Source: Roseococcus suduntuyensis
Lineage (GTDB): Bacteria; Pseudomonadota; Alphaproteobacteria; Acetobacterales; Acetobacteraceae
Assembly (NCBI RefSeq): GCF_014196305.1
Contig: NZ_JACIDJ010000001.1
Span: 1,164,290 to 1,228,289 of the forward strand
Reading direction: 5' to 3'
Length of the DNA stretch: 64,000 nucleotides
In this document: in pieces, positions 1 through 9,024 of the stretch
How the letters are laid out: the number at the start of each line of letters is the position of its first letter
How positions within the stretch are numbered: the first letter of the stretch is position 1
The notes under the pieces: model-generated
The model's input: only the letters and a program-made list of their open reading frames with translations
What the model was told of the DNA's origin: nothing
Database searches by the model: none
Position numbers and translations under genes: made by a program

Positions 1-369
1 GCAGGGCCTGGCGACGTGATCCTGCTGCGCGGCCCGCTGGGCGCGGGCAAGTCGGCGCTGGCCCGCGCCTTCCTGCGCGCGGCGTCCGGCGATGCGGCGC
101 TGGAGGTGCCCAGCCCCACCTTCACCCTGGTGCAGTCCTACCCGCTGCCGGGGGGCATCACGGCGCACCACTATGACCTGTATCGGCTGGACGGGCCCGG
201 GGGGCTGATGGAACTGGGCTGGGACGAGGCGCGGGAGGGAATCGTGCTGGTCGAATGGCCCGAACGCCTGGGCGCGCTGGCCCCCGAAACCGCGCTGGAG
301 GTCACCCTGGAACCGCTGGACGAGGACGCCCGCCGCATCACGCTGCGCGGCTGGGAGGGAAGGCTGTGA
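1..369 (+). CDS. tsaE: TsaE, tRNA t6A biosynthesis ATPase (5' end missing)
   Basis: ATPase partner of the TsaB-TsaD complex that makes N6-threonylcarbamoyladenosine at position 37 of ANN-decoding tRNAs in the cytoplasm. The frame is open from base 1, so the true start lies upstream of the window and perhaps 20-30 residues are missing. The Walker A motif GPLGAGKS is complete, followed by the family-typical stretch SPTFTLVQSY and a DLYRL segment that usually follows the Walker B region in TsaE. The stop codon overlaps the next start in a GTGA junction at 366-369, indicating translational coupling with the sugar kinase gene. Family assignment is secure; only the N-terminus is unknown. Confidence 0.92.
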   Translation, partial: AGPGDVILLRGPLGAGKSALARAFLRAASGDAALEVPSPTFTLVQSYPLPGGITAHHYDLYRLDGPGGLMELGWDEAREGIVLVEWPERLGALAPETALEVTLEPLDEDARRITLRGWEGRL

Positions 370-1316
370 CCCTCCTGGAAAGGCACGGCTTCGCCGCCGC
401 GCGCGCCGAAACGCTGCCCGGCGATGCCTCGAAGCGCTACACCCGCCTGCATGGCGGCCCGCGCCCCGCTTTGGTGATGCAGACGCCCGATGCGGAATAT
501 CTCGACGCCTTTCTGCGCGTGGCCGAACATCTGCGCGCCATCGGCGTGGCGACGCCCGAGGTGCTGGCGGTGGACCGGCCGGGCCTGACGGCGCTGGTGG
601 AGGATCTCGGCCCCGCCAGCATGGCCGATGCGCTGGATGCGGGCGCGGCCCCCGGCCCGCTTTATGCCGCCGCCGTGGAAAGCCTGGCCCGCGCCGCCGC
701 GGCACCCCCGCCGCCCGGCCTGCCCGCATGGGATGCGGCGGCCATGTCGCGCACGGCCGCGGCCACCTTCCTCGAGTGGTGGTGGCCCGCCCGCTTCGGC
801 GCCCCGCCCGATGACGCGGTGCGGGCGGGGCTGGACACGGCCATTCGCGAGATGCTGGCCCCCTTCGCGGAACCTTTTGCAGGAGGGGCCGGCTTCGTCC
901 ACCGCGACTATTTCCCGGCCAACCTCATGCCCACCCCGCGCGGCATGGCTTTGATTGATGTGCAGGACGCGGCCACGGGCCACCCGGCCTATGACCTCGT
1001 CTCGCTGGTGGAGGATGCGCGGCGGGACGTGGCCCCGGCGCTGAGGGATGCCGCGCTGCGGCAATACCTGGCGGCCCGGCCGGAACTGGATGCGGGCGAC
1101 TTCGCCGCCGCCATGGCCGCCTGCGCCGCCCAGCGCCATTTGCGCGTGGCGGCGCTCTGGGTGCGGCTGGACCGGCGGGATGGCAAGCCGCACTACCTCC
1201 AGCACGGCCCGCGCTGCTGGGCGCTGCTGGACCGGGCGCTCGCCCACCCTGCCACGGCCCCGCTGGCGCGTTTCCTCGATGCCCATGTGCCGCCCGCGCT
1301 CCGGGGGAACCCGTGA
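366..1316 (+). CDS. amgK: AmgK-like anomeric MurNAc/GlcNAc kinase (APH fold)
   Basis: Aminoglycoside-phosphotransferase-fold kinase of 316 residues. The catalytic loop HRDYFPANLM and the metal-binding segment starting at DVQDA are both visible. The next gene is a MurU-like nucleotidyltransferase, and this pair is the hallmark of the MurNAc salvage bypass: AmgK phosphorylates MurNAc at C1 and MurU turns the product into UDP-MurNAc, skipping de novo MurA/MurB. The GTG at 366 is chosen as start because it makes a GTGA overlap with tsaE; an in-frame ATG at 255 would lie deep inside tsaE. The frame closes in another GTGA overlap with murU. The function rests on family plus neighbour, and substrate specificity is inferred. 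Confidence 0.85.
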   Translation: MTLLERHGFAAARAETLPGDASKRYTRLHGGPRPALVMQTPDAEYLDAFLRVAEHLRAIGVATPEVLAVDRPGLTALVEDLGPASMADALDAGAAPGPLYAAAVESLARAAAAPPPPGLPAWDAAAMSRTAAATFLEWWWPARFGAPPDDAVRAGLDTAIREMLAPFAEPFAGGAGFVHRDYFPANLMPTPRGMALIDVQDAATGHPAYDLVSLVEDARRDVAPALRDAALRQYLAARPELDAGDFAAAMAACAAQRHLRVAALWVRLDRRDGKPHYLQHGPRCWALLDRALAHPATAPLARFLDAHVPPALRGNP

Positions 1317-2041
1317 AGCACGGGATGGTCCTGGCCGCCGGGCTCGGCACGCGGATGCGGCCACTGACGGCCACCACCGCCAAGCCGCTGCTGCGGGTGC
1401 GGGGGCGCTCCCTGCTCGACCACGCGCTGGACCGGCTGGCGGAGGCGGGCGTGGAACAGGTGGTGGTCAACGCCCATTGGCGGGCCGAGCGGGTGGCCGA
1501 GGCGCTCTCCGCCCGCGCCACCCCGCCCCAAACCCGGCTGCAACTGGAACCGGACCTGCTGGAAACCGGCGGTGGCGTCCGCCGTGCCCTGCCCCTGTTG
1601 GGCGAGGCCCCCTTCGCCGTGGTCAATGGCGATGCCTTCTGGCTGGACGGCCCGCGCCCCGCCTTGGAACGGCTGCGCGATGCCTTCGACCCCGCGCGCA
1701 TGGACGCGCTGCTGCTGATGGTCCGCACCTCCACCATCGAGGGCGAGGTGGGGCGCGGCGATTTCCACATGGACCCCTGGGGCCGGCTGCGCCGCCCCGC
1801 GCAGCACGAACAGGCGGCCTATCTGTTCGGGGGCGTGCAGGTGATGGCGCCCGCGCTGGTGGCGCCGGAGCCCCAGGGCCGCTTCAGCCTGAACCGCTGC
1901 TTCGACCGGGCGCTGGCGGCAGGCCGCCTGTTTGGCCTGGTGCATGACGGGTGGTGGTTCCACCTCTCCACCCCGCCCGACCTTGCGCGGACGGAGCGGC
2001 GGCTGGCGGCCATGTCCGCGCCTGACGCATCGGGGCGGTAG
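1313..2041 (+). CDS. murU: MurU-like N-acetylmuramate-1-phosphate uridylyltransferase
   Basis: Sugar-1-phosphate nucleotidyltransferase (Rossmann-like GT-A fold) of 242 residues. The N-terminal nucleotide-binding signature reads LAAGLGTRMRPLT, followed by the conserved TAKPLL lysine region and a VNGDAFW segment whose Asp normally binds metal. Its size matches short MurU-type enzymes rather than long GlmU or GalU enzymes, which carry extra domains. It starts with GTG inside the end of amgK (GTGA overlap), so the two enzymes are probably made together. The expected reaction is MurNAc-1-P plus UTP giving UDP-MurNAc and PPi in cytoplasmic peptidoglycan recycling. A mannose-1-phosphate guanylyltransferase-like role cannot be excluded from sequence alone. 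Confidence 0.82.
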   Translation: MKHGMVLAAGLGTRMRPLTATTAKPLLRVRGRSLLDHALDRLAEAGVEQVVVNAHWRAERVAEALSARATPPQTRLQLEPDLLETGGGVRRALPLLGEAPFAVVNGDAFWLDGPRPALERLRDAFDPARMDALLLMVRTSTIEGEVGRGDFHMDPWGRLRRPAQHEQAAYLFGGVQVMAPALVAPEPQGRFSLNRCFDRALAAGRLFGLVHDGWWFHLSTPPDLARTERRLAAMSAPDASGR

Positions 2042-2049
2042 GAGCCCCC

Positions 2050-5031
2050 ATGCGCCTCTTCACCATCGCCCCCGGCATGCCCTTCCTGCCCGCGCTGGCG
2101 CGCGGCGCCCTGGCCCGGCTGGGCGTGGGCGACGAATTGGCCGCCGCCACCATTCTGCTGCCCACCCGCCGCGCCGCGCGCGCGCTTCAGGCCGCCTTCC
2201 TGCGCGAGGCCGATTCGCCCGCCCTTCTGCTGCCCCGGCTGCGGCCGCTGGCGGGGCTCTCGGTCGAGGATGCCGACGAGCTGGCCCTGCCGGCCTTGCT
2301 GGACCTCCCGCCCGCCGTGGACCCCCTGCGCCGCCAGGCCGTGCTGGCGGGCTTCGCCGCGCGCTGGCCGCCGCGCTTCGGCGGCCCCCCCACCGCCGAG
2401 CACGCCTGGGCGTTGGGCGGGGAACTCGCCAAGCTGCTGGACGAGATCGCGCTGGAGGAGGCCGAGACCCTCCCCGAAGACCCCGCCTTGCTGGAGCACC
2501 GCTGGCTGGAAAAGCTGGACGGGCTGGCGCCGGAGCACCTGGCGAGCCACTGGCAGATCACCACCACCTTCCTCCGCGCCGCGGTGGTGGAGTGGCAGTC
2601 CTGGCTGCACGCCCAGGGGCTGCTGGATGTGGGGGTGCGCCGCGTGATGGCGCTGCGCGCCCAGCGCCGCGCCTGGGAGGAGGCGCCCCCCGAGGGCGCC
2701 GTCATCGCCGCCGGCATCGGCATGGGCGGCACCATCCCGGCCGCGTCCGACCTGCTGCGCGTGGTGGCGACGCGCCTGCCGCGCGGCTTCGTGGTGCTGA
2801 CGGGCGAGGATGCCGCCACCGCCGCCCTGCCGCTGGATGCGCTGGACGGCGCCCCCACCCACCCCTTCGCGGGGCAGCGCGCCATGCTGGCCCGCATGGG
2901 CGCGACGCTCGCCGATGCGACGCCCTGGGTCGAGGGCGAGGCCACGCCGCGCGCGCATCTGCTCGGCACGGCGCTGCTGCCGGCGGGGCACCTCGCCCCC
3001 TGGCTGGAACCCGGCTTGCGCCCGGAGGCGCTGGCGGGTGTCACACGGCTTTCGGCCGGCGATTCCCAGCATGAGGCGACGGCCATCGCGCTGGCGCTAC
3101 GGGGTGCCCTGGAAACCCCCGGCGCGCGGGCTGCGCTGGTGACGCCGGACCGGGATCTCGCGCGGCGCGTGGCCGCCGAATTGCCGCGCCACGGCATCCT
3201 GGCCGATGACAGCGCGGGGCAGCCCTTGTCCGACACGCCCCCCGGCGCCTTCCTGCGCCTCATCGCCAAGCTGGCGGCGGGGGAGATGGGGCCGGTGGCG
3301 CTGCTGGCCCTGCTCAAGCACCCGCTCTGCGCGGCGGGGATGGCGCGGGGGGAATTGCTGGACGCCGCGCGCAGGCTGGAAGCGAGGGCCCTACGCGGCC
3401 CGGCCCCGGCGCCCGGCTTCGCGGGGCTGCGCGCCCTGGGGCTGGTGGAAGCCGCGCCGCTGCTGGACGCGCTGGAAGCCTGCCTCGACGGCTTCACCGC
3501 CCTGCCGGAGGAGGCCGAGCCGCGCCCACCGGCCGAGTTGCTCGAAACCCAGCTTCGCGCCGCGGAAGCGCTGGCCACCACGCCCGAACTGCCGGGCGGC
3601 CTGCGCCTCTACGCCCAGGCCGAAGGCGAAGCTTTGGCCCGCCACCTGGCCGCCCTGCCGCCCGCGCTGGCGGAACTGCCGCCCATCGCCCCCGCCGAAT
3701 GGCCCGGCCTGTTCGAGGCGCTGCTGGCCGCCGGCACCACCCGCGCGGCGCGCGTGGCGCGCGGCCGCACGGGCGCCGCGCTGCACCCGCAGGTGGAGAT
3801 TTTGGGCCTGCTGGAAGCCCGCCTGCTCGACTTCGACCTGGTGGTGCTGGGCGCGCTCGACGAGACCATCTGGCCCCAAGCCGCCGACCCCGGCCCCTGG
3901 ATGAGCCGGCCCATGCGGCGCGAATTCGGCCTGCCCTCGCCGGAATTGCGGATCGGCCGTGTGGCCGCCGACTTTTTCCAGTTCGGCGCGGGCTCGCGGC
4001 GGGTGGTGCTGTCACGCGCGGCGCGGCGCGGCGGCAGCCCGACGGTGCCCGCGCGCTGGCTCACGCGGCTGGGCACGCTGCTGAAGGGGCAGGGGCTGTC
4101 CATGGCCGCCGCCCCCGAGGCGCATTGGGCCCGGTTGCTGGACGCGCCAGGCCGGCCCTGCCCGCAGGAGCGCCCCCAGCCCCGCCCGCCGCTCGGCGCC
4201 CGCCCGCACCGCGTCACGGTCAGCGACGTGCAGATGCTGCTTTCGGACCCCTATGCCTTCCACGCGAAGCATGTGCTGGGCCTGCGCGCCCTGCCGCCGC
4301 TGGAGCAGGAGGCCGATGCCGCCGACTACGGCAACCTGGTCCACACCGCCATGCACCGCTTCCTGGCGCAGCTCGGTGCCTCCTGGCCCGGCGAGGCCAT
4401 GGCGCGCCAGATGTGGGAAGCGGCGATGGCCGAGGCCCTCGCCCGCGCCGCCCCGCGCCCCGCCGTCGCGGCCATCTGGGCGCCGCGGCTGGCGCGCATC
4501 GGCGCCGAGGTGATCCGGCTGGAGGCCGAGGCGCGGCCCGTGCTGGCGCGCAGCCTGGCCGAGGTGAAGGGGCGGCTGGAATTGCGCCGCCCCGGCGGCG
4601 TGCTGCGCCTCGAGGCGCGCGCCGACCGGCTGGACCTGTTCGAGGACGGCAACCTGCGCCTGGTGGACTACAAGACCGGCACCACCCCCTCCGGCACCGC
4701 GGTGGAGCGCGGCGACTTCCCGCAACTGCCCCTGGAGGCCCTGATCGCGGAGCGCGGCGGCTTCGAGGGGATGGAGGGCGGCCCGGTCACCGCGCTGGAA
4801 TACTGGCGCCTGACCGGGGCCCTGGAGCCGAGCAAGATCACGCGGCTCGACCTCGACATTGCGGAGGCCATCGAGCGCGCGCATGCCGCGCTGGCGCGCC
4901 TCGCGGACCGTTTCCTGTTCGGCGAGGCCCCCTTCGCCGCCCACCCGCACCCGCGCCGCCGCGCCGCGCAGGATTACCGGCATTTGTCGCGCGCCGATGA
5001 ATGGTCGGCGGGCGAGGGGGATGCGCCATGA
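2050..5031 (+). CDS. addB: AddB, double-strand break repair nuclease subunit
   Basis: AddB subunit (993 residues) of the AddAB helicase-nuclease, the alphaproteobacterial counterpart of RecBCD, which resects double-strand ends for RecA loading. The N-terminal two thirds form an inactivated helicase-like scaffold. The C-terminal quarter carries the PD-(D/E)XK nuclease: a GNLVHTAMHRF helix, the catalytic DYKTGT core and a Q-type FPQLPLEAL motif. The start at 2050 lies 8 nt after the murU stop. The gene ends in an ATGA overlap with addA, so the two subunits are translationally coupled. The order tsaE-amgK-murU-addB-addA-trxA is typical of this bacterial group. Confidence 0.95.
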   Translation: MRLFTIAPGMPFLPALARGALARLGVGDELAAATILLPTRRAARALQAAFLREADSPALLLPRLRPLAGLSVEDADELALPALLDLPPAVDPLRRQAVLAGFAARWPPRFGGPPTAEHAWALGGELAKLLDEIALEEAETLPEDPALLEHRWLEKLDGLAPEHLASHWQITTTFLRAAVVEWQSWLHAQGLLDVGVRRVMALRAQRRAWEEAPPEGAVIAAGIGMGGTIPAASDLLRVVATRLPRGFVVLTGEDAATAALPLDALDGAPTHPFAGQRAMLARMGATLADATPWVEGEATPRAHLLGTALLPAGHLAPWLEPGLRPEALAGVTRLSAGDSQHEATAIALALRGALETPGARAALVTPDRDLARRVAAELPRHGILADDSAGQPLSDTPPGAFLRLIAKLAAGEMGPVALLALLKHPLCAAGMARGELLDAARRLEARALRGPAPAPGFAGLRALGLVEAAPLLDALEACLDGFTALPEEAEPRPPAELLETQLRAAEALATTPELPGGLRLYAQAEGEALARHLAALPPALAELPPIAPAEWPGLFEALLAAGTTRAARVARGRTGAALHPQVEILGLLEARLLDFDLVVLGALDETIWPQAADPGPWMSRPMRREFGLPSPELRIGRVAADFFQFGAGSRRVVLSRAARRGGSPTVPARWLTRLGTLLKGQGLSMAAAPEAHWARLLDAPGRPCPQERPQPRPPLGARPHRVTVSDVQMLLSDPYAFHAKHVLGLRALPPLEQEADAADYGNLVHTAMHRFLAQLGASWPGEAMARQMWEAAMAEALARAAPRPAVAAIWAPRLARIGAEVIRLEAEARPVLARSLAEVKGRLELRRPGGVLRLEARADRLDLFEDGNLRLVDYKTGTTPSGTAVERGDFPQLPLEALIAERGGFEGMEGGPVTALEYWRLTGALEPSKITRLDLDIAEAIERAHAALARLADRFLFGEAPFAAHPHPRRRAAQDYRHLSRADEWSAGEGDAP

Positions 5032-8000
5032 ACGCCCCTCATGACGCCCGCGCCGAGGCCAATGCCCGCCAGCGCGCGGCCTCGGATCCGCTGGCCTCCT
5101 GCTTCGTCACGGCCTCGGCCGGGTCGGGCAAGACCAAGCTGCTGACCGACCGGCTGCTGCGGCTGATGCTGGGGGGGGCGGCGCCCGAACGCCTGTTGTG
5201 CCTCACCTTCACCAAGGCGGCGGCGGCGGAGATGGCCTCGCGCCTCAATGCCCGGCTGGGCGAATGGGCGGTGGCCGATGCGGCGAAGCTGCGTGCGGAA
5301 CTGACCGACCTGCTGGGCCGTGCCCCCGCCGGCGACGAGACGGCGCGCGCGCGCGACGCCTTCGCCCGCGTGCTGGAACTGCCCGGCGGCATGCGGATCG
5401 CCACACTGCACGCCTTCGCCCAATCCCTGCTGCGGGGCTTCCCGCTGGAGGCGGGCCTCGCCCCCGGCTTCGCCGTCATGGAGGAGATGGACGCCGCCGC
5501 CCGCATGGCCGAGGCGCGGGAGGCCGAACTCCCCGTCAGCCCCGCCACCGGGCACCTGGCCACGCTGACCGATGCGCGCGGCATGCAGGCGCTGCTGCGT
5601 GCCCTGCGGGATGAGGAGGCGGCGCTGGATCAGGCCATCATGGGCTCCGGCGGGACGCTGGCCGGGTTGCGGCTGCGGCTGGCGGCAAGGCTGGAACTGG
5701 CCCCCGATGCCGATGCCGAGGCGCTGGCCATGGAGGCCGCGACGGGCGGCGATGACGGCGCCCTCTCCCGCGCGGCCGCCGCGCTGCTGCTGAGCGGCAA
5801 TGGCAATGACGTGATCCGGGGCGAGGGCATCCGCGCCCATCTGAAGCTCGGCCCCGCCGCGCGGCTGGTGAAGCTGGCGGATTGGATGGCGGTGTTCCTC
5901 ACCAAGGACGGCACCGTGCGGAAAAGCTTCGCCACCAAGGGCTGCGGCGCGAACCAGGCCATGATCCAGGCCACCCTCGCCACCGAGGGCGAGCGGCTGG
6001 TCGAGATCGAGACCCGCCGCCAGGCGCTGGCCCTGCTGGACGCCACCATGGCCGCGCTGACGCTGGGGCGGCCGGTGCTCGGCCATTTCGCGGCGGCCAA
6101 GCGGCGGGTGGGCCGGTTGGATTACGACGACCTGATCGCCTCGGCCCGCGCGCTGCTGGAGAATCCGGGGGCGGCCTGGGTGCTCTACAAGCTCGATGGC
6201 GGGCTGGACCATGTGCTGCTGGACGAGGCGCAGGACAGCAACCCGGAGCAATGGGGCATCGCCGGCGCGCTGACCGCCGAATTCACCACGGGCGAGGGCA
6301 GCAACGCCGCACCCCGCACCTTGTTTGCCGTGGGCGATGTGAAGCAGTCCATCTTCGGCTTCCAGGGCGCGGACGCCACCGGCCTGCCGCGCGCCGCCAC
6401 CCGCTTCGGGGCGCGGGCGGAGGCGGCGGGGCAGGAATTCCGGCGGGTGGAGCTGAACGTCTCCTTCCGCTCCGCGCCGCCCGTGCTGGCGCTGGTGGAT
6501 GCGGTTTTCGCGGATGGCGCCGCCCGCCAGGGCGTGGTGGGCGAGGGCGAGGCGCTGCGCCACAATCCCGACCGCGCCGGCATGGCGGGCTGCGTGGAAA
6601 TCTGGCCCCTGCTGGCGGCCGGCGACGCCGAGGAAGCCCCGGAATGGGAGGTCCCCGAGACCCCCATGGGCGAGACCGGCCCCGATTCCCGCCTGGCCCA
6701 GGTGCTGGCCCGGCGTATCCGCCACATGCTGGACCACGAGCACCTCCCCGCCCGCCATGAGGGCGACCCCGCCCAAGGTGAAGCGGAGGGGGGCCGGCCC
6801 ATCCGCGCGGGCGACATCCTGGTGCTGGTCCGCAAGCGCGACGCCTTCCTGGCGCAGCTCGTCCGCGCGCTGAAGGAGCTGGACGTGCCGGTGGGCGGCG
6901 TGGACCGCATGGTGCTGGTGGAGCAGCTGGCCGTGCTGGACGTGCTGGCCACGCTGGACGCCATCCTGCTGCCGGAGGACGACCTGCAACTGGCGGCGGC
7001 GCTGAAATCGCCGATCTTCGGGCTGGAGGAGGAGGACCTGTTCGCGCTCGCCCATGGCCGCACGGGGTCGCTGCACGCGCGGCTGATGGCGCGGCGGGGC
7101 GAGGGTGGGCGCGTGGGCGCGGCGGCCGATCTGTTTGCGGCGCTGTCGGTGCGGGCGGACCATTTGCCGCCCCACGCGCTGGTCGCGGAAATCCTGTCCG
7201 AACGCGGCGGGCGGGCGCGGTTGCTGGCCCGCCTCGGCCCCGACGCCGCCGACCCGCTGGACGAGCTGCTGACGGCCGCCCTGGCCCATGAACGCGCCCA
7301 CCCGGCCAGCCTGCAAGACTTCCTGCACTGGCTGCGCCGCGCCGCCACCGAGGTGAAGCGCGAGCCCGAGAACAGCGCCGACCGCGTGCGCGTGATGACG
7401 GTGCATGGCGCCAAGGGGTTGCAGGCGCCCATCGTCATCCTGCCCGACACGGCCTCGGCGCCGCCCGTGCGGCCCGGCCTGCGCTGGACGGAGGACGACC
7501 TGCCGCTCTGGGCGCCGCGCAGCACGGGCTTCGCCGCGCCCCTTTGGACCGCCGCGCAGTCGGGCGAGGCCCAGCGTGAGGCGGAGGAGGCCAACCGCCT
7601 GCTCTACGTCGCGCTGACGCGGGCCGAAGACCGGCTGCTGGTCTGCGGCTGGTATCGCAAGAAGAAGGCCCCCGCCTGCTGGCATGACAAGGTGTTGGAG
7701 GGCTTCCGCCGCCTGCCCGGCGTGGAGGAGGTGCAATTCGACCCCGGCGCCTGGGGCGCGGAGGCTTCGGGCTTCCTGGAAAGCCCCATGTTGCGCCTGG
7801 AAACGCCGCAGGAGGGCGCGCGCCAGGCGGAACGCCTCGCCAATACCGCGGCCGATGCGCCCCCCTTGCCCGCCTGGGCGCGCAGCCCCGCGCCGGAGGT
7901 GGAGGGCGTGCGCGTCGCCACGCCCTCGCACATGGAGGATGAGGAGGTGGAGGGCGCCGCCGCCGCCCCGCACGCCCCCGGCGACCCGCTGGGCACGCGC

Positions 8001-8495
8001 TTCCGCCGCGGCAACCTGATCCATGCCCTGCTGCAATCCCTGCCCGAACTGCCGGAGCCGCAGCGCGAGGCGGCGGCGGCGCGCTATCTCGCGCGGCCCG
8101 GCCATGGGCTGGATGCCGCGCAGCAGGCGGAGATCCTGGCCGAGGCCCTGGGCGTGCTGGCCCACCCCGACATCGCCGCCGCCTTCGGGCGCGGCAGCCT
8201 GGCGGAGGCACCCATCGCCGGGCGCATCGGCCAGCGGCTGATCCTGGGCGTGGTGGACCGTCTGCTCGTCACGCCCGACACCGTGCTGATCCTGGACTTC
8301 AAGACGAACCGCCCGCCGCCCCTGGTGCCGGAGGCCGCGCCGGCCGGTTATCTGCGGCAGATGGCGGCCTATCGGGCCGTGCTTTGTCTGGCCTATCCCG
8401 GCCGCGAGGTGGCGTGCGCCCTGGTCTGGACCTATGGCGCGCGCGTGATGCCCTTGCCGTCAGCCCTGCTGGACGCGCATGCTCCGACCGCTTGA
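5028..8495 (+). CDS. addA: AddA, helicase-nuclease subunit (UvrD/REP superfamily 1)
   Basis: Large AddA subunit, 1155 residues: an SF1A helicase with a C-terminal nuclease. Walker A is ASAGSGKTKLLTDR near the N-terminus, motif Ia is LTFTKAAAAEM, the Walker B/motif II core is DEAQDSN, motif VI is LTRAEDRLLV, and the C-terminal PD-(D/E)XK core is LILDFKTNRPPP. The ATG at 5028 is preferred over an upstream in-frame ATG at 5001 because it gives the ATGA overlap with addB and removes a non-conserved GC-rich leader. It acts with AddB on blunt double-strand ends. Recognition of a Chi-like sequence is expected from the family but cannot be seen here. Confidence 0.95.
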   Translation: MNAPHDARAEANARQRAASDPLASCFVTASAGSGKTKLLTDRLLRLMLGGAAPERLLCLTFTKAAAAEMASRLNARLGEWAVADAAKLRAELTDLLGRAPAGDETARARDAFARVLELPGGMRIATLHAFAQSLLRGFPLEAGLAPGFAVMEEMDAAARMAEAREAELPVSPATGHLATLTDARGMQALLRALRDEEAALDQAIMGSGGTLAGLRLRLAARLELAPDADAEALAMEAATGGDDGALSRAAAALLLSGNGNDVIRGEGIRAHLKLGPAARLVKLADWMAVFLTKDGTVRKSFATKGCGANQAMIQATLATEGERLVEIETRRQALALLDATMAALTLGRPVLGHFAAAKRRVGRLDYDDLIASARALLENPGAAWVLYKLDGGLDHVLLDEAQDSNPEQWGIAGALTAEFTTGEGSNAAPRTLFAVGDVKQSIFGFQGADATGLPRAATRFGARAEAAGQEFRRVELNVSFRSAPPVLALVDAVFADGAARQGVVGEGEALRHNPDRAGMAGCVEIWPLLAAGDAEEAPEWEVPETPMGETGPDSRLAQVLARRIRHMLDHEHLPARHEGDPAQGEAEGGRPIRAGDILVLVRKRDAFLAQLVRALKELDVPVGGVDRMVLVEQLAVLDVLATLDAILLPEDDLQLAAALKSPIFGLEEEDLFALAHGRTGSLHARLMARRGEGGRVGAAADLFAALSVRADHLPPHALVAEILSERGGRARLLARLGPDAADPLDELLTAALAHERAHPASLQDFLHWLRRAATEVKREPENSADRVRVMTVHGAKGLQAPIVILPDTASAPPVRPGLRWTEDDLPLWAPRSTGFAAPLWTAAQSGEAQREAEEANRLLYVALTRAEDRLLVCGWYRKKKAPACWHDKVLEGFRRLPGVEEVQFDPGAWGAEASGFLESPMLRLETPQEGARQAERLANTAADAPPLPAWARSPAPEVEGVRVATPSHMEDEEVEGAAAAPHAPGDPLGTRFRRGNLIHALLQSLPELPEPQREAAAARYLARPGHGLDAAQQAEILAEALGVLAHPDIAAAFGRGSLAEAPIAGRIGQRLILGVVDRLLVTPDTVLILDFKTNRPPPLVPEAAPAGYLRQMAAYRAVLCLAYPGREVACALVWTYGARVMPLPSALLDAHAPTA

Positions 8496-8547
8496 CCTCG
8501 GCTCGGCGTGATCCGACTTATCGCGCCATGTGCAAGGATCACATCCG

Positions 8548-8877
8548 ATGAGCGAACTGACCAAGGCCGTGAGCGACGAGACCTTCCAGCAGGATGTGCT
8601 GGAGGCGAAGGGTGCCGTGCTGGTGGATTTCTGGGCCGAATGGTGCGGCCCCTGCCGGATGGTGGCCCCCATCCTGGACGAGATCGCCCAGGAGTATCAG
8701 GGCAAGCTGACCATCGCGAAGGTCAACATCGACGACAACCCGGAGACGCCCAGCGCCTATGCGGTGCGCGGCATCCCCACCATGATCCTGTTCCAGGACG
8801 GCAAGCCGGTGGACACGAAGGTGGGGGCCATGCCGAAGAGCCAGATGAAGGACTGGATCGCGTCGAAGCTGGCGTGA
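8548..8877 (+). CDS. trxA: Thioredoxin 1
   Basis: Classic single-domain thioredoxin of 109 residues with the redox-active WCGPC motif and the cis-proline segment GIPTMILF. It reduces disulfides in cytoplasmic client proteins using electrons from thioredoxin reductase. The ATG at 8548 is selected because an AAGGA Shine-Dalgarno lies nine bases upstream; an in-frame GTG at 8530 would add six non-conserved residues. trxA is the last gene of the tsaE-to-trxA block and is followed at once by a strong hairpin terminator. Confidence 0.97.
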   Translation: MSELTKAVSDETFQQDVLEAKGAVLVDFWAEWCGPCRMVAPILDEIAQEYQGKLTIAKVNIDDNPETPSAYAVRGIPTMILFQDGKPVDTKVGAMPKSQMKDWIASKLA

Positions 8878-8883
8878 TGTCTG

Positions 8884-8921
8884 GGGCTGGGGTGAGGTCT
8901 AACCTCGCTCCAGCCCTTTCC
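8884..8921 (+). terminator. Intrinsic terminator after trxA
   Basis: A 15-base-pair hairpin starts seven bases after the trxA stop: arms 8884-8898 and 8902-8916 pair throughout, with two G-U wobbles and a CTA loop. A pyrimidine tract beginning TTTCCTTTCC follows. This probably ends the tsaE-amgK-murU-addB-addA-trxA transcript. Confidence 0.8.
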
Positions 8922-8926
8922 TTTCC

Positions 8927-9024
8927 GCGTGATTCACGCTTCCGGGCTTTCGCCCTTCAGCGATCATGCGTTACGTGACCGCGTGATTCACGCTTCCGGG
9001 CCTACGGCCCTTCAGCGATCACGC
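8927..9024. repeat. Family 1 nested-hairpin repeat, two copies
   Basis: Two palindromic units (8927-8969 and 8981-9024), reverse-oriented relative to the copies at 29.2, 31.3 and 43.0 kb. Each has an outer helix GCGTGAT/ATCACGC (ATCATGC in the first copy), a TCA bulge, a 4-bp helix CGCT/AGCG, a small symmetric internal loop and an apical GGGC/GCCC helix. Where the 29.2 kb copies have CGCC/GGCG these have CGCT/AGCG, a compensatory pair change. The second copy runs into the 3' end of the JmjC gene and supplies its last codons and stop. Confidence 0.85.
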
